In this document: positions 1 to 13,200 of the stretch, piece by piece
How positions within the stretch are numbered: the stretch's first letter is position 1
Layout: the number at the start of each line of letters is the position of its first letter
From: Malurus cyaneus samueli
Taxonomy: Eukaryota; Chordata; Aves; Passeriformes; Maluridae
DNA: 64,000 nucleotides
Assembly: GCA_009741485.1 (NCBI GenBank)
Contig: CM019216.1
Span: 55,718,918 to 55,782,917 of the forward strand
Direction: 5' to 3'
Made by a program: the position numbers and the translations under genes
The notes under the pieces: model-generated
Seen by the model: only the letters and a program-made list of their open reading frames with translations
Databases searched by the model: none
Told to the model about the DNA's origin: nothing

Positions 1-3000
1 ATTTTACCACCATCAATGGGATCTGGGTCAGCACTCATCCACCACTTTTTCTTTTTTTTTAATTTCTCCTCCTGTCCTTGGCAACTTTGAGGAAGATTTG
101 CCCTCCTGGGACAGAGATGCTGATCTGATTGTATTGTTGAGTGTTTCTTCCTGCAACAAACATTTTGGGTTGTTAACAGTCCTGGTTAGAGCCATTTCCT
201 TGGTTAAAATGTTGTGAAATTTTAATACTGAGGTTTTATAACTGAAAGTATTTGGAAACCTTAGTTACAGAGTCACTGCTTCTGTCTAGACTGTGGAAAG
301 AAAAGAGTGAGTGTTACACTGTGAAGTGGTAGCTTAGTTTTTGGCAAGAAGTAGCAAAATGTCCTAAGAAAACTGTCTTTCTCATGAGGAACAGTTCATA
401 TATATGAACAACTGTACTGTCAGCTAGTGGATGTTCGTTCCAAACGCTTCTGCAAGGAGTGTATGGAAAATTTATACTGTGAATTTTCCCAAAATGTAGT
501 CTAAATCTGAAAAGGCTATTTTAAAACAAATACAATATTAAAAAGTTATTCAAAGTCATTAAACTGTGCATTATTTATATGGAAAATATTACTTTTGCTT
601 ATTTCATGTAAAAATGAATCCAACCTGCTGCTGCTTGCAACAATCATTTTTTGTTTCATTTTGGCACAGTCAGTTACTGGAGCCTTTTAGCACCATTGTA
701 AGGGATAATAAGGTCATTTTCCTCCCACATTGCTGTTTTTGCTAATTTGTCTGTATATGTAACCTTCCTAAAGTAGCTTGGCCTTAGCTGTCCTTTTACT
801 TAGAAAGCTTTTCTTGACAGCTATACAAACGGTTCCTCAATGAAAATCAAGCTGATTTATTCCTCATGTATTCTGGATGAGGCTGGCCCACAGCTGATCC
901 AAAATCTTTTTATGCAAACCTTTTATATACTGAAAGAATATTCTACTCTTTTTTTCTCTCTCTTTTTTAAAGGGCTTTATCCATCCTTTTTAATTTCTTC
1001 TTTTTGTTTATGTCTTCTTTTTAAATAACTGAACAAAGTAGTTCTGTAAAAAAGTTCCAACAATACTAATGAAAGAATTGTTATATTTGAACATTTTAGC
1101 AAATGAAAGACTATTTTGTTTCTGTTTAAAAATTTCTGACTCATACTGTTTAGAGGCTATATCTTCTTACTTGTAGTGTCATTCCCACATTTCTCATGTG
1201 TACCTGAAAAAAATACACTAAAAGAAAAAAATAAAACTAACAACACGAGGATGATTTGCACGAGGAGAAGAAATGTAAGTAAATTGCTGCTTATTTAAGG
1301 AAACTGACCCACCTCTCAAAAGCTCATTACTTTTTTCTACACTGGCTGTCATCATTATGTTTTATTCTGTGACTTATTTGTAGGGCATGCTTTTTGGCCA
1401 AATAGAAAAATGTGGACTTGGCTTTGCTTCACAAATGTGAAAAGTTTGCACCAAAGTGAAAAGTACAGGATGGAACTGTTATTTCTCTGGTAAAGATCAA
1501 GAATGTGTCACATGTTCAGAGGAGCTTATCACCTAAATTCAGCACCTTAATGTGTAAATACACCAAGGGGATATTGCTGGCTAAAGAAAGGAAGATGGTC
1601 AATGAATAAAGTTACAAAATACATTGTATTTTGTGATACATTATCTGTTTAATTGAATGATTAGGCTTACATTTCAGTACCCAGCTTTTACAAATCAAAT
1701 CTCCCGCCTTGCACTTCTGAGAAGGAGAGTGTGGCTTTTGGATGTTGTGCTGCAGTGGAGTTTCCTCATGAAAATGCATTCAGACGTTTTTGGTTAAGAT
1801 AATGGAGCGCTGGAGCCAGGCTGTGCAGTATCGGGTGTGTCAGGGAGCAGCAGTGGTCCCGGGTGGGGTTCCTGTTGGAGCTGCAGCCTGTGCCAGGGCT
1901 GCCTGGGTCACCAGATAGCAGCCAGGAGCCATTGGAGCATCTGCAGGAATGGGCTTCCCTCCCTGGTTTGACTCTGTGCTGCTGGCATCTGCCGGAGTGC
2001 ATGTTGGAGAGGGAAGATAACTCTCCCTGGAAGACGAGGTGCCCAAATACGTGAAGAGCTGTCTTTTAAGTGAGATATTCTTAATGTCCTTAGAAAAGGA
2101 CTTGGCTGTGGCCTTCTCCCACGTTCAGGTCTTTGAAGTGGTTGCAGAAGGGTTTGGTGCAAGGGCTCAGGCAGGGCCAGGCAGGCAGCACCTTGCTCTG
2201 TTCCCCTGTGTGACACGGTTCGTGATGGTTTGCATCACCTCCAGAGTTACTCTGCTCCTCTGTGGTGGTTAGGACATTTTTGAACTTCTCTCTATTTTCA
2301 GGGTGACAAACACCCATCAGCTTGGGTGTCACCAGTGCAATTAGCCTAGGAGAGCTTATGAAGAGGGGAGGCAACTAGCTATGAATCACATTATATTGAA
2401 GGGGAAAACTGTTATTGATTTATTGTCTGATTTGAGAACATCAGTGCTTCCTTCCTAATGAATACTTTATATTCACGGCTGCATTTTGTTTTCTTTCATA
2501 AACTGTTAGAGTGGAAGAAAAACAAGCTGATCAAAGACTGCTCCAAGCTGGTTTTGATGCCACAGCACAGGTGGAATAAACAAACACGACAGAAAGTCAA
2601 TGCTCTGCTAGCCAGGGTGGGCAGAAGAACTTGGGAGTCCAAGGATGTGAGTGGGAGAAAGCCCACACAAACCTGCAGAGTGCCAGCACAGCCGTCTGTC
2701 TGTCTCACAGGCACGGTCTCAGGACATCCTCAGCTCTCCTTGTGTGACAGGTTGGTGGCAGGCAGCTGTGACAGACAGTGTCACCCATATCCTAAGGGCC
2801 AGGTCACCCAAACAGTGCGAGTGATGCAGTGAGATAAGGAGTGGGGAGAGCTGGGCAGGTGTGATGGCCAGGCACGTGTGGCACAGCAGCTCCCCTCTGC
2901 CTGCATCTAACCCCACTGGCTGCCCGTGTTCCTGGACATCCAGCTGAAAAACTGGGCAGAAAACTGCTCCAGCTGAACCAAGTGGGGCGTGAACTGACCT

Positions 3001-6000
3001 GCCTCACGTAGATAACTGGGTGGGTTTTGGGGACTCATTATTGGACTGCAGTCAGAGAAGGAACGGGGAGCAGGGGAGCTGGAGGAAGCAGCCTTATGTT
3101 GAAGAAGAGGCATATGTGCAGGAGGGAGAATGGGGACGAAGAATAGTTATTTAGCAGATAAAATTTGTGATGTTGATGTGAGAATAAAGAAAGATAGGAA
3201 GAGGAGAGGTGATGGAAAGAATAGCTAGAAAAAGAATATGGGAAGCACAGGAAAGAAAATCAATATATGGTGTAGTTTTATGTTTTATAATTACTTGGTG
3301 AAAAAAAGATAACTGGGATTTGTCTGTTGGAATGAGAGACAACTCTTGTGTGAAATTTGGACAGCTCGATGGCACCCCCTCGTTGCTCAGGCTGTAACAT
3401 CCCAATCTGAATTGTTACAGGTTATGTCCACGAGGTGTAATAATTATCTGAATTTACATCTAGGCTTTTCCTTACAGAGAGGTAGCTTTTGTGTAGTCAT
3501 GCCTATATGCAGATGTTTCTTATCTTCTTGGAAAAGGAAGTAGCAGGCTTATTTCAAGGCAGACAGGATGCACTTACCTGGTGCTGTCCTTTTTCAATTA
3601 CTGCAAGATGTGCAGCTCGTCACTTAAAAGGAAAAGCTTATTTTCAGAAAAAGTGGCAGTTAAAAATGTTAAGGAGTATGTTATTTAGATTAAAAGAAAA
3701 AAAAAAACAAACCTGGAACAACCACGTGAAATAGATTGTGTCTTGTATTGTCATGGCAAGAGAGGAGGAATGTTTGTATCCCAACTGCAAGAAGAGAACA
3801 GCTAATATGAGCACCCTGCTATCTCTGACACTTTTTTAAAAGGGGGTGAATTAGTCTCTGAAATGCTGAAATGTCTGGGTCATTCCACTCACTGCAGCAG
3901 TAACTTGGAGTACTGTACAAGTTAGCTCTGATCAGAGAAGATGAACCCCACCCTCTCCCTGCCTGTCGCTGGAGGTGCCCAGTGCAAAATCATCATCCAG
4001 TGGGTGTCCAGGCAGTGCTTTGGCAAAGTTTGAGTTGTGTGGCAGAGCTGCTATCTCCGAGTAAGAGCAAAAACTGGCTCTTGTGCACTGTTTAGATGCT
4101 GCACAGATGGAGTCACAACAGCATCTCAGACTGACTTCTCCAGGGTTGTTTATGGCTTGTAGCGGTTTCGGGAAACTCTGCACTACTAATGTTGCTGAAA
4201 TTCTTGAATAATGCCATTTCCGTCACTTTGGGAACCATTGCAGCAAGCAAAAGTCTGCACAAAGTGTCAAGAACCTGATGATTAGAACTGATCCAGAAGG
4301 TTCATACATTTGCGATGGACTCAGAAGAGGAAATCTCTCGCTTTTTTAAATGCAGAAACCTCATCTGATATTACTATGCACCACCTTCCTGCAAGTTATT
4401 CTCAGTAGCAATGCAGTTTTCAGCATTCACAGTGATAGCAAAAACCTTCCCCCAGCATTCCTGTGAAGTTGTGAATCACACTTTTGTTGAGATGCCTCTT
4501 GATAGACTGCATGAACAATAATAGTTAGAGATATTTAAGATGAATTACAACATGAATGTGAACAGAATGTGAATTATGAGTTATCTTTGATTTGCTGAAT
4601 ATGTTACATCTATTGAACTAATTCTGTTACAGAGAAGGGCTTACCTGATGTGTTTACAAGGGTCTTGTCCAGCTATCTGGCTGGCCTTGTTAATCAAACT
4701 GTCGTAACAACCCCCCCCTAGACAGATTAATTAATATTCTTTTCAATTAGCTGTTGGAGAAGATCAATGCAATCAAAGATGTGAAACAGTTGTATTGAAT
4801 GTGGTATTTGAAGGCAGGAGCTGCTTCCCTCATAGTAAGGATTTTGAGCAAGTCATTATTATTTAATTTGTGTTTTCCACTTTTGTAACTATAGTTCCTG
4901 GAATAATCAGAGTCCTTTAAAGTGAAATTAATCTAATCCCAGAATGTAGGTGATTGTTGTAGGACACTGATGTTTCCTCATTTTCCTGCCCAGAAGTGTC
5001 TGTGTGCAAGGCAGCCTCTGCTGCCTGCTGTGGCTGCACATTTGATCAGGTATGCTGGAACGGGATGTTTCTTCTGGATTGTTTGGAAGCTGACAAGGAC
5101 ACCATGAGCCTGAATAGATGATGTGGCTTTATAGTTTACTTCTGTGAAATGCTGATCGAAGCGATAGCTTTAACTGCGGCAGGATATGTCTGTCTTTCTC
5201 CTTACCTCATAAGGTCCTAGAGCAAGATTAAATGATGTAGCTACAGTGCTCAGGGGCACAGTATTTGGTTGGTGGGGAGGTTAGTCTTCATCTCTTGTGT
5301 TTCACAGACTGTCTGGTTTATAGTGCAGTTCCCAGGATGTTTTTGTGCAGCTTGGACAAAGCCTGGGTGGGCTGCAGTGAGGTGTAGAGACACAATCCTG
5401 GCCTCAGAGTGACCTGACAAGCTTCTCCTGTGCATTTTACTGCAGTCAGGAGTTGGATATCTGCTGCTGTGGCTGTGTTGCTTCTAGGCTCAGCCTGGGG
5501 AGGTCTCCCCTGCACCAATAGCTTCTGCTTTCCTTTCCAAAAAACAGCTCCTGGGTTCAGGTATTCATGCAAAAGTGGCTGTGGCTGTACCCAATGTTTG
5601 GCTGGTGGCTCTCCATGGCATGGAGGTCGTTCTTGAAACTGGGAACCATGGTCCTCCTGTTGTGGGGCTGCTCAATCACACTGCAGAGGAACAGAGAGGA
5701 GGAGAGGTGGGGAACAGCATGGAACATCTTTGTCTTAGAGACATCTAAGTTTTGATAGAAATTGCACTTGAAAATGGAAATTGGACAAAAAGTAGAGTTT
5801 TATTCTTAGTCATTTTCAGGCAGTGGGTTCTTCTAGCCCCACTTTGGGGGGAAAACTCAATCTGTTCTTAGCACCTTTGATTAGGCAATGCCACCACCTT
5901 CGCTGCTCAGCTCAAGGCCTGACTGGGTGGGTTGCATCCTACATCAACTGGGGAGAATGGCAATTCTGCCCCAAAACAGAATAGGCTGTCTTCTTTTGTA

Positions 6001-9000
6001 TATTATTTGTTCTTCACAGGGATTTCTCGTAGTCTGCACCATGCAAAGCAATGCTGTTTAGCCCTCATGCTTTCTTCTGACTTAGTCAAACTTTTATGTG
6101 TAAAACTTGGTTAATTAAAGCATTGAGGCAAAATTAACTGAAGTAGAGCCTGCCTTTTTCAATGGCAAAACAAGTCATGAGGTGGTTTGAGTGGAGCCAG
6201 GGTTTATCTTGCTCACAAATGAAGGGTCAGATTAATACTTGGCACATGATTACTGTTTTCTTTCCTTTTAGTGCTTTTGGGTGCATCAAATGCCATAATA
6301 TGCAGCAGGCACCATCAAAGCTAGCCAGATCAGCTGAGTAATTTCAGCAGCAAATTTCCGGAAGACTAGATTGCCCTTAGATGCCTGGTGTACATATTCA
6401 AAACCATTTTTCTTCTGCTTCTCACCTGGCAGCTGGGAATGTGTTTTGCCTCTGGTTAACTCTGCAATCTGTTTAAACTCTGCTGTTTAAAGGAGGCCAT
6501 CAACTCTGGCATTGTTCCCTCTGTTATCATTGCTGCTCATTAACCATCAGTAGCACAGATTGTTCTCTTCTGGCATTGTGTGGTGGGTAGCATTACCTTT
6601 TGGCCCAATCTACCCTAGAGCAGGACACCCCAGCTTCTTCCCTGCCCTGAACATTGGGGATTTTGGGGACATAGGGGATTTTGTCCCAGCAAAGGTTGTG
6701 GCAGGTCTTCAGCTCAAGGTTGGTGCCTTCATGCTCCCCTTCAGTGTTTCTGGGCTTTCCTCAGCCCACCAAGGCAGCCCCCAGGGTGACCAGGGGAGGA
6801 CATGTCACCTCTGGTAAGAAATTGGTAGTGTGTGCTTTTTGAAATATCCAAACAAGAATTGCAGTGGGGCAAATCAGTCTGGAAACTGTCCTGGCTATAA
6901 ATGTGATCCTATGTTTCTGTTGCTTGTAAAACGTACATTTTCCATTTATCATCCCTTTTTCATGTCAGAATAATAGACTGCATTTTTGTCCCACCAATTT
7001 ATTTCAATCTGTGGAAAACCAGAGAACACTAGCTTTTTTTTTTTTTTTTCCTACCTAAGAATTCAGCAGAACAGCGTTTTTTGTGACACTGGTTATGAAC
7101 CAAACTGAGCATTTACCTGCAAACATCTGCAGAGGTTTCTGGTTTGGGTCTCTCTGTCAGGCTCAGGAGCTGTGTCCTCACAGATTGTGTAGAAGCAGCC
7201 CCAGGACAGAGGTTTGATTAGGGCCCTGCAGAGATCTGCTGCCACGGGTTCCTGCCAGCCACTGGGGATGCAGCTGGCAAAGCTGGTTGGTCTTGGGGTG
7301 ACACAGCTGTGCCCTCTGCCACCAGGGTCTCAGGGCTTTGCTCCTGGGGTGAACCCTGAGAAAGGGCAAACCACCTGGGGTTGGTCAGGTCAGACCCTTA
7401 AAAACTCAGGGGGTGGTCTAGGTTGTAAATTCTAGTTAATAAACACTCTGCTTTAGTGGTTGAACAATGCATAGAGACCTTTAAAAATCTTTATTTGCCA
7501 TTCCAGTTGTACTACAAGTCAGTGTCACCTTTCTGTTTTTATTTTCTCCTCTTTCATCCTCAGGTTATTCCTGCAAACAGAGAGGAAATAATTCTGACAA
7601 TCCTTTATCGAAGGTAGCTAATAAAACAATAGAAGGATGTAGTCTGGAGCATAAATGGGGTATTGTGGCAGATGTAGATGATTATTAACCAGCCAATGTT
7701 TCCGCAAGGGATTCTAATCATAAACACAGCATGGAGTGAATCTGGATGTATTAATAGCAGAGGTTTTATGGAAAATCAGAATGTGGGCTTTTTTCTTAAA
7801 CATCCCATTTCCTGCTTTAATTGATAGAGTGTGAAGCTTTCATGCGAATAATTTGGAAAAGATTATTTTGCATCTCTGACGTAAAATACATGGTACACGC
7901 CAGGAACAACATGTTGTAGAGAGATTTTTTTGAAAAGGATTCTTACAGTGATGCTTTTTAAGAGATGTGACTATTGACAAATGCTAAGCTCAGTGGGACA
8001 GAAAAGCCAAGTATCTGTTGTAGAGGAGTATCTATTTGTGTCTATGCAACCTATGTTTTAAACCTATGTTTTAATGTGACTTTGGGACGAAGACGAAGAT
8101 ATTATCAGAGAATGATCATTATGCTGCAAAGCTTGTGGGCAGTGCTTCCAGCTTTTCCCTGGCATTCCCAAATGTCCTCTTATTTAGTTTCAGTTTCATA
8201 TTGTCCTGTGTTACGTTTTGGGAAATAAAATGCTACATTTGTACTGTAATCACTGGGTTAGAGCTGAAATGCTTTAAATGTACCTTTCTTGCTGCAGCTC
8301 TGCTACAACTTTGGTCCATCACTCTCCTTTTCTGAGTTTCTGAGGAGAAAATAAAAAGGTTAAACAGAAATTACACAGAGGGATGAAAACTCTATTTAAC
8401 ATGGTATACCTCAGCTCTGCAAATTCTGAGTTGTGATACCATTTTTAAGTGTCAACAGTTTATTTGGCTTATAGCAGCTGATATTTTTGAAGTGTAGAGT
8501 GGTTGCATACAGTGGGATAGAAAATGCTGGGAAAAGAAATGTCGTTATATTATTATAATAAATAAAAAAGACAATATGATTGTCAATGCATGTGTTGTTT
8601 TTATAATAACTTGTATTCTTCCAGTATCAGCCAGTATACTTCAGAAGTTTTGTGACAGGAAGGGCCCCATGTTAAAATTTGAAAAACAAGAGAAAATAGC
8701 AGAAGTTAAATCAAAAAATATGCACAGGAACCAGTTTCTCCACTGGTCATCCCCAGCTCTCCAGGAACATGGTATAAGCTGTAAAGCCAAAGAGGACCAG
8801 CAGTATTGACCTCTTGGAGGTTCTTCTTGCTGTAGTGTGTATTTTCTGCAGGAATGCTGAAGGGTCCACAACAAAACATGTACTTACTGTGTGTGATCTC
8901 TTGTAGCTTTGGAGCCTGTTTTCTGGTAGCTAAGTAACAAAACAATTTATTATTCTTAGTTGTAGTTTTTCTCTTTCTTTTCTTTTCCTTTTTTTGCCCC

Positions 9001-9464
9001 CCTTTCTCCCAAAACTGTTGCTCTACTAAAGAAATCTGCTTAAATTAAGCAGTCGGTGCCAAGTGAAATAATTAATTTATTGGCACTTTTGGTCTTTCCT
9101 TTGAATAAACAGAGCCTTCCTGACGGCGGGGCAGTTCCTCAGGAATTCCTTTATGGTGAATTAAGCAGGGCAGTGATGAATAACTGTGAGCAAAGGACAG
9201 TTTGAGCAGCAAACCAAATTGATTATCTAAGTCCGTTAACTACTTCAGGGTAATTTTGGATGGCACCGATATCCCCTCAGGCATAGGTGGAGCCCAATCT
9301 CCCTGCAGGGTTCAGATAGGAAAGGGTTTAAACCAGAAGCTGCTGTGTTTGCTCATGGACCCCTGCTGCACATGGGGTGGTGGTGACAGGACATTCCTGT
9401 GGCACACCCAGCCCCTTGTCACCCTCTGGCTGCATCTTCCAAGTGTGCTCCTGCTGGACAGCCA
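1..9464. other. Upstream non-coding region, no gene recognised
   Basis: I see no exon with recognisable protein similarity on either strand; open frames are short and look random. A T16 run lies at 7034-7049 and a 16-bp perfect palindrome (GTTCATATATATGAAC) at 394-409. AATAAA-type signals occur around 1228 and 1605 in AT-rich, 3'-UTR-like sequence. In human, SCAF8 lies immediately upstream of TIAM2 in the same orientation, so the first 1-2 kb could be the tail of that gene. That is inference from gene order only; nothing coding supports it here. Confidence 0.5.
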
Positions 9465-9565
9465 GTCCTGGATGTCCTTCTCTAGATTAATTTATATTGC
9501 CATCCATTATTGTCCATCTGATAACATTTGAAGAGGCTCTGTGTTTAATATTGGATGCCTGATGG
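9465..9565 (+). repeat. Copy 1 of a local direct duplication (~100 bp)
   Basis: An AT-rich element starting near GTCCTGGATGTCC and running through TCTAGATTAATTTATA and TCTGATAACATTTGAAGAGG. It recurs in the same orientation about 724 bp downstream (10185-10290). Across the 60-bp core (9481-9540 against 10205-10264) I count four mismatches and no gap, so the copies are closely related. I do not recognise it as a named transposon family. It could be a segmental duplication of a regulatory element or two insertions of an unfamiliar repeat. Confidence 0.85.
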
Positions 9566-10184
9566 CTGGACACAGTGCCATTCCCTCCTGCACATCCGTG
9601 GCAGTTCCAGCAGATCCCAGCTTTGTCACAAAGCCATTCCCCATCCAGGTGCCTGAGGGGTGCAGCAGCTGAAGAGTCCAGTCCAACCTGCCTTTGCTTT
9701 TGGGTGCTCCTGTGCCCCAGCGCAGAGCAGGCACCGAATGGGAACAGCAACACTGTTTCACCATCCTGCTGTGCTCTGGAGAGGTTTAAGCTTCTGCCAA
9801 GAAACCTAGCAAGAGCCTTTCCCAGTGCTTTCTGTCTACAGCAAACCTGTGACCTGCATGTCTTACTATAGGAGAGAACAAAGCATCACAGCACAGACTG
9901 GTTCAAAATGCACTTGTCTGGTAACAGCCTAATGTGCTCCCTACCATCTTGAGAGATTTGTCATTCCCAGCAGTCCTTCCTTTTATTTTTTTCTTTAACC
10001 CATTCTGGCGTGTGAGGTTATCACGGTAACAGCAGAACATCAAACCAGTCTGTAGGTACACTCCTACACTGAGCATGATCACCCCCACTGTGTCCTGTTA
10101 AAACTAGCATCCAGTTTGATCTCTATCTTGAAAGGTTCAGGTGAATCAAAGGTTGTTTATTGCAGGCATTTTTTTTTCTTCCAC
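9566..10184. other. Spacer between the two duplicated elements
   Basis: Unique-looking sequence of moderate GC content (9570-9800) with no recognisable coding potential. Short open frames on both strands overlap each other and match no family I know. Confidence 0.5.
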
Positions 10185-10290
10185 TGTCCTGCTGAATGTC
10201 TTTCTCTAGATTAATTTATAGTACCACCCATTATTGTCCATCTGATAACATTTGAAGAGGCTCAGCGTTTTATATTGAATGCTGATGAAC
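10185..10290 (+). repeat. Copy 2 of the local direct duplication
   Basis: Partner of 9465-9565. The shared block begins in the GTCCTG..ATGTC..TTCTCTAG stretch and fades after TTTATATTG..ATGC..GATG. The central stretch from CCATTATTG to GAGGCTC is identical in both copies. Sequence on either side is not obviously similar, so the duplicated unit is short. Confidence 0.85.
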
Positions 10291-13200
10291 GTGTTGGGGA
10301 TGTGATTGAAGACAGAATGAGGAAATGGGGTGTAGGACTCAGGATGAGAGCAGGAGAGTGGTGATTTCAGCTGTTCCTGTTTGCACTGCCAGCTCACTGT
10401 CCTGCTAAAAAGCTATTTCGGAACAGTCTGGTATTTTTAGAGTTAAGCTGATGATAAAATTGGCAGTTTCCCCAGGAAACAATACAGACTTACTGTGAAA
10501 TAAGCTTTGAAATGGATTTAGGAGCATCCCCACTGTTGCTTTCCAAAGAGGATAGACTTGAATGGGTATATGTTGCTTCCTGTGCCCTTAGAGTGGAGTA
10601 GCACTGGAAGTGGCAGCAGTCAGGCTGGGGAGGTTTCCAGGCAGTGGCAGCAGCCCCTTGTTCCTTACTTTTCTCTAAAAGAAGTAAATTCAAAGGGTGC
10701 CAAGTTTTGATGGTAACTTGAGCTCACAAGCTTTAATCAGATCCGCACCTCAGGTGCCTGTATAGCACAGAAATGTAGGGCCTGCTGTGGAATGATTTTG
10801 TTTCCTGATTATTTGTTTTTCAAAATTTTATTTCTGGGGGAAAGAGGAGCAGCAGTGGATGGAAGATACATAGGACACAGCAGTTAAAGCTGCTCTGTTC
10901 CTCAGCTCCTTGGTAGCAGACTGGCATGCACCATTTGGATTTGGTCAGGATTTTCAGCTTCTTGCAGGCAATTGCTTCTTCTAGTGGCAAGTCTCAAGAT
11001 AGCCAGCAAATTTCTGAAAGAGTTACATTTCTCTTGGAGGAAAGAGGAAGGGAAAGGATTGTGGGAAGCTGTATTTCATTATCTTGGATTTATTGAACAG
11101 AAGTAAGTTGTGACATTGGCCTCTCTCTGCTTCTGGGATTAAGTTCCCAAAAATATTCTCTGGGGCAGTATGCTTCTCTCCAGTAAATATTTAACTAGCT
11201 GGAACTTCATCAGGATTAAATAAGGAGCTATCCCGCTGCAGATGGCACATATTTATCATGGAATCTGTGCTTCTTGTTCATTCAGATTGTGCAGAAATGG
11301 TAGATAATGGGTGGAGATCTGGGAAAAGGGGAAAGACTGCTTGGGAAATGAAGTTCATAGACTGTACAGATGCATTTCTTTTGCATTGTCATGACCTTAT
11401 GCAGAAAGTCAGTCCGATGCAGATTTGCAGTTTGCCTGGTACAGAGGTCACACGTGGAAGAGTTTGTCACATGCTGAATTTTGTATTCAGTTTCTTTGCT
11501 TCTTAGCACTATTTGTTGAGAAACTTATAGAGGGAGCATGGAAAGCTTGGCTGGGTTCTGGCCAAGGAATTGCAGCTGGCCTCCTAATTAAAGAAAAAGA
11601 AAATGATATATAGGCCTGTGGGGATCTGTCAGACACAGATTTATTGGGCAGGATGGAAGGGACTTAAAACGATCGCCTCCTCTCAGTCACCCTCTCCCCA
11701 CACAGTGCACATGCACTCAGTTTCATGATACTTTTGCAGCCTTGCAAAAATCATCATCTGGAGCACCCTTATCTCTATGCTCCCTGCTTCCTTCTCCGTT
11801 TGCAGCTCCTGCAAGTTAATGAATGCAAAATGCAGGAAATAATGTGCAAGATATATTTGCCCCTGTCAAAATAAGGGATTCTGCGGGTTAGGACTGTTAA
11901 GTGATAGTCTGACTACCTTTGGTCTCACCTAGTCCTCCTTGGACGTCAATAAGGAAAAATATATCAAGATTGCTATTGATGAAAATGAGAAACTGCAGCA
12001 CCAGTTAGTTGGAATATTTCAAAAGAATTTAAAAATTGAGAAGTTTTTCTAAAGTGAAATTTGTTGATTTATACTGATTTTTGCCATCTTTGGGTCCCCA
12101 GTTCTTGGGACATTGCCTGGTGAGGATGAAGGAGAGGGACTGGTTCATCCTGAGGGTCCCTGCACTCTTCTCTTGAAGGAATTCCCACATGGTCTTTGTC
12201 AATGGGGGGAAAAAAGGCAGGAGGGACTGAAACCTTACAAGCAAAGTTGATAAAAACCTGTTTGCCATTCATTTGTGCAGTTAATGTGCTTTAGCTATGT
12301 CCCTTGGACTTCTCACTGCTTTTGCCCTCCCTGTATAGTCAAACCCCTCCACAGGGACTGCAGGCAGAGGTTTTGTACCTGATAATCTCACAAGTGTAGG
12401 AGCACAGTTTGTCCCGGCTAATCTGAAGAAAATTCATAGCTGGAAGTGAAATCTTGGCTCTGCAGGAAGTGTTCTCATGCCAGTTTTGGTCTAGTTGGGA
12501 TTTCACCTTCAGGAATGTGAAAGAGAATTTAAAAAAAAAAGTGCTTTTTGAAGGGAATAAGCCTTAACCAGTAGTTCAAGGTGCAGGACCTCAGTAGGAT
12601 AAAGATGTGCAAAAAGTGAAACTTGTGCTTAAAATGCTTTTCTGATATTTTTTGCATGTAAAAACCTGAGTGCTCCAGTTGTGAACTCTGACTGCAGTGT
12701 TCTGCAGTGTATGCACCACCCTAACATACGTTTTTCAAAGCTGGGAGAACTGTTGCATATTGTGTCATTCTTCATTTCATGACACTGTTGATGCAAACCA
12801 GGACAGGAAGCTGTCTGGAATCACGATACATCACTTATTTCTATTTATTTTTTTTACCTCTTCTCCTTGCTCATTGGAAGGAAGAAAGCATTAAAGCAAA
12901 AAGTAGGAACATAGAGGTGGATAAATGCTTCCCTTTTGCAAGAAACTGTGCACATTTCCTTTAGTCTTCTGTATAATGTAACTCTTGAAAACAACAAAAA
13001 AACATAAGTCATTTTTAAAATTATTTTATAATTGGTTTCCTTTTTGACCTTGCTGTCTGACTGTGATTACAGGAGAAGCTGATCAAGAGATCTCAAGAGT
13101 TTCAGTTTCCTGGGATTGTCTGTCAGAGGAATGAAGAGCAAAAGAATAACTTTCCATCATGAAGTATGTGCCTCTATATTTTCAAGTGTCCTTAAAAGAC

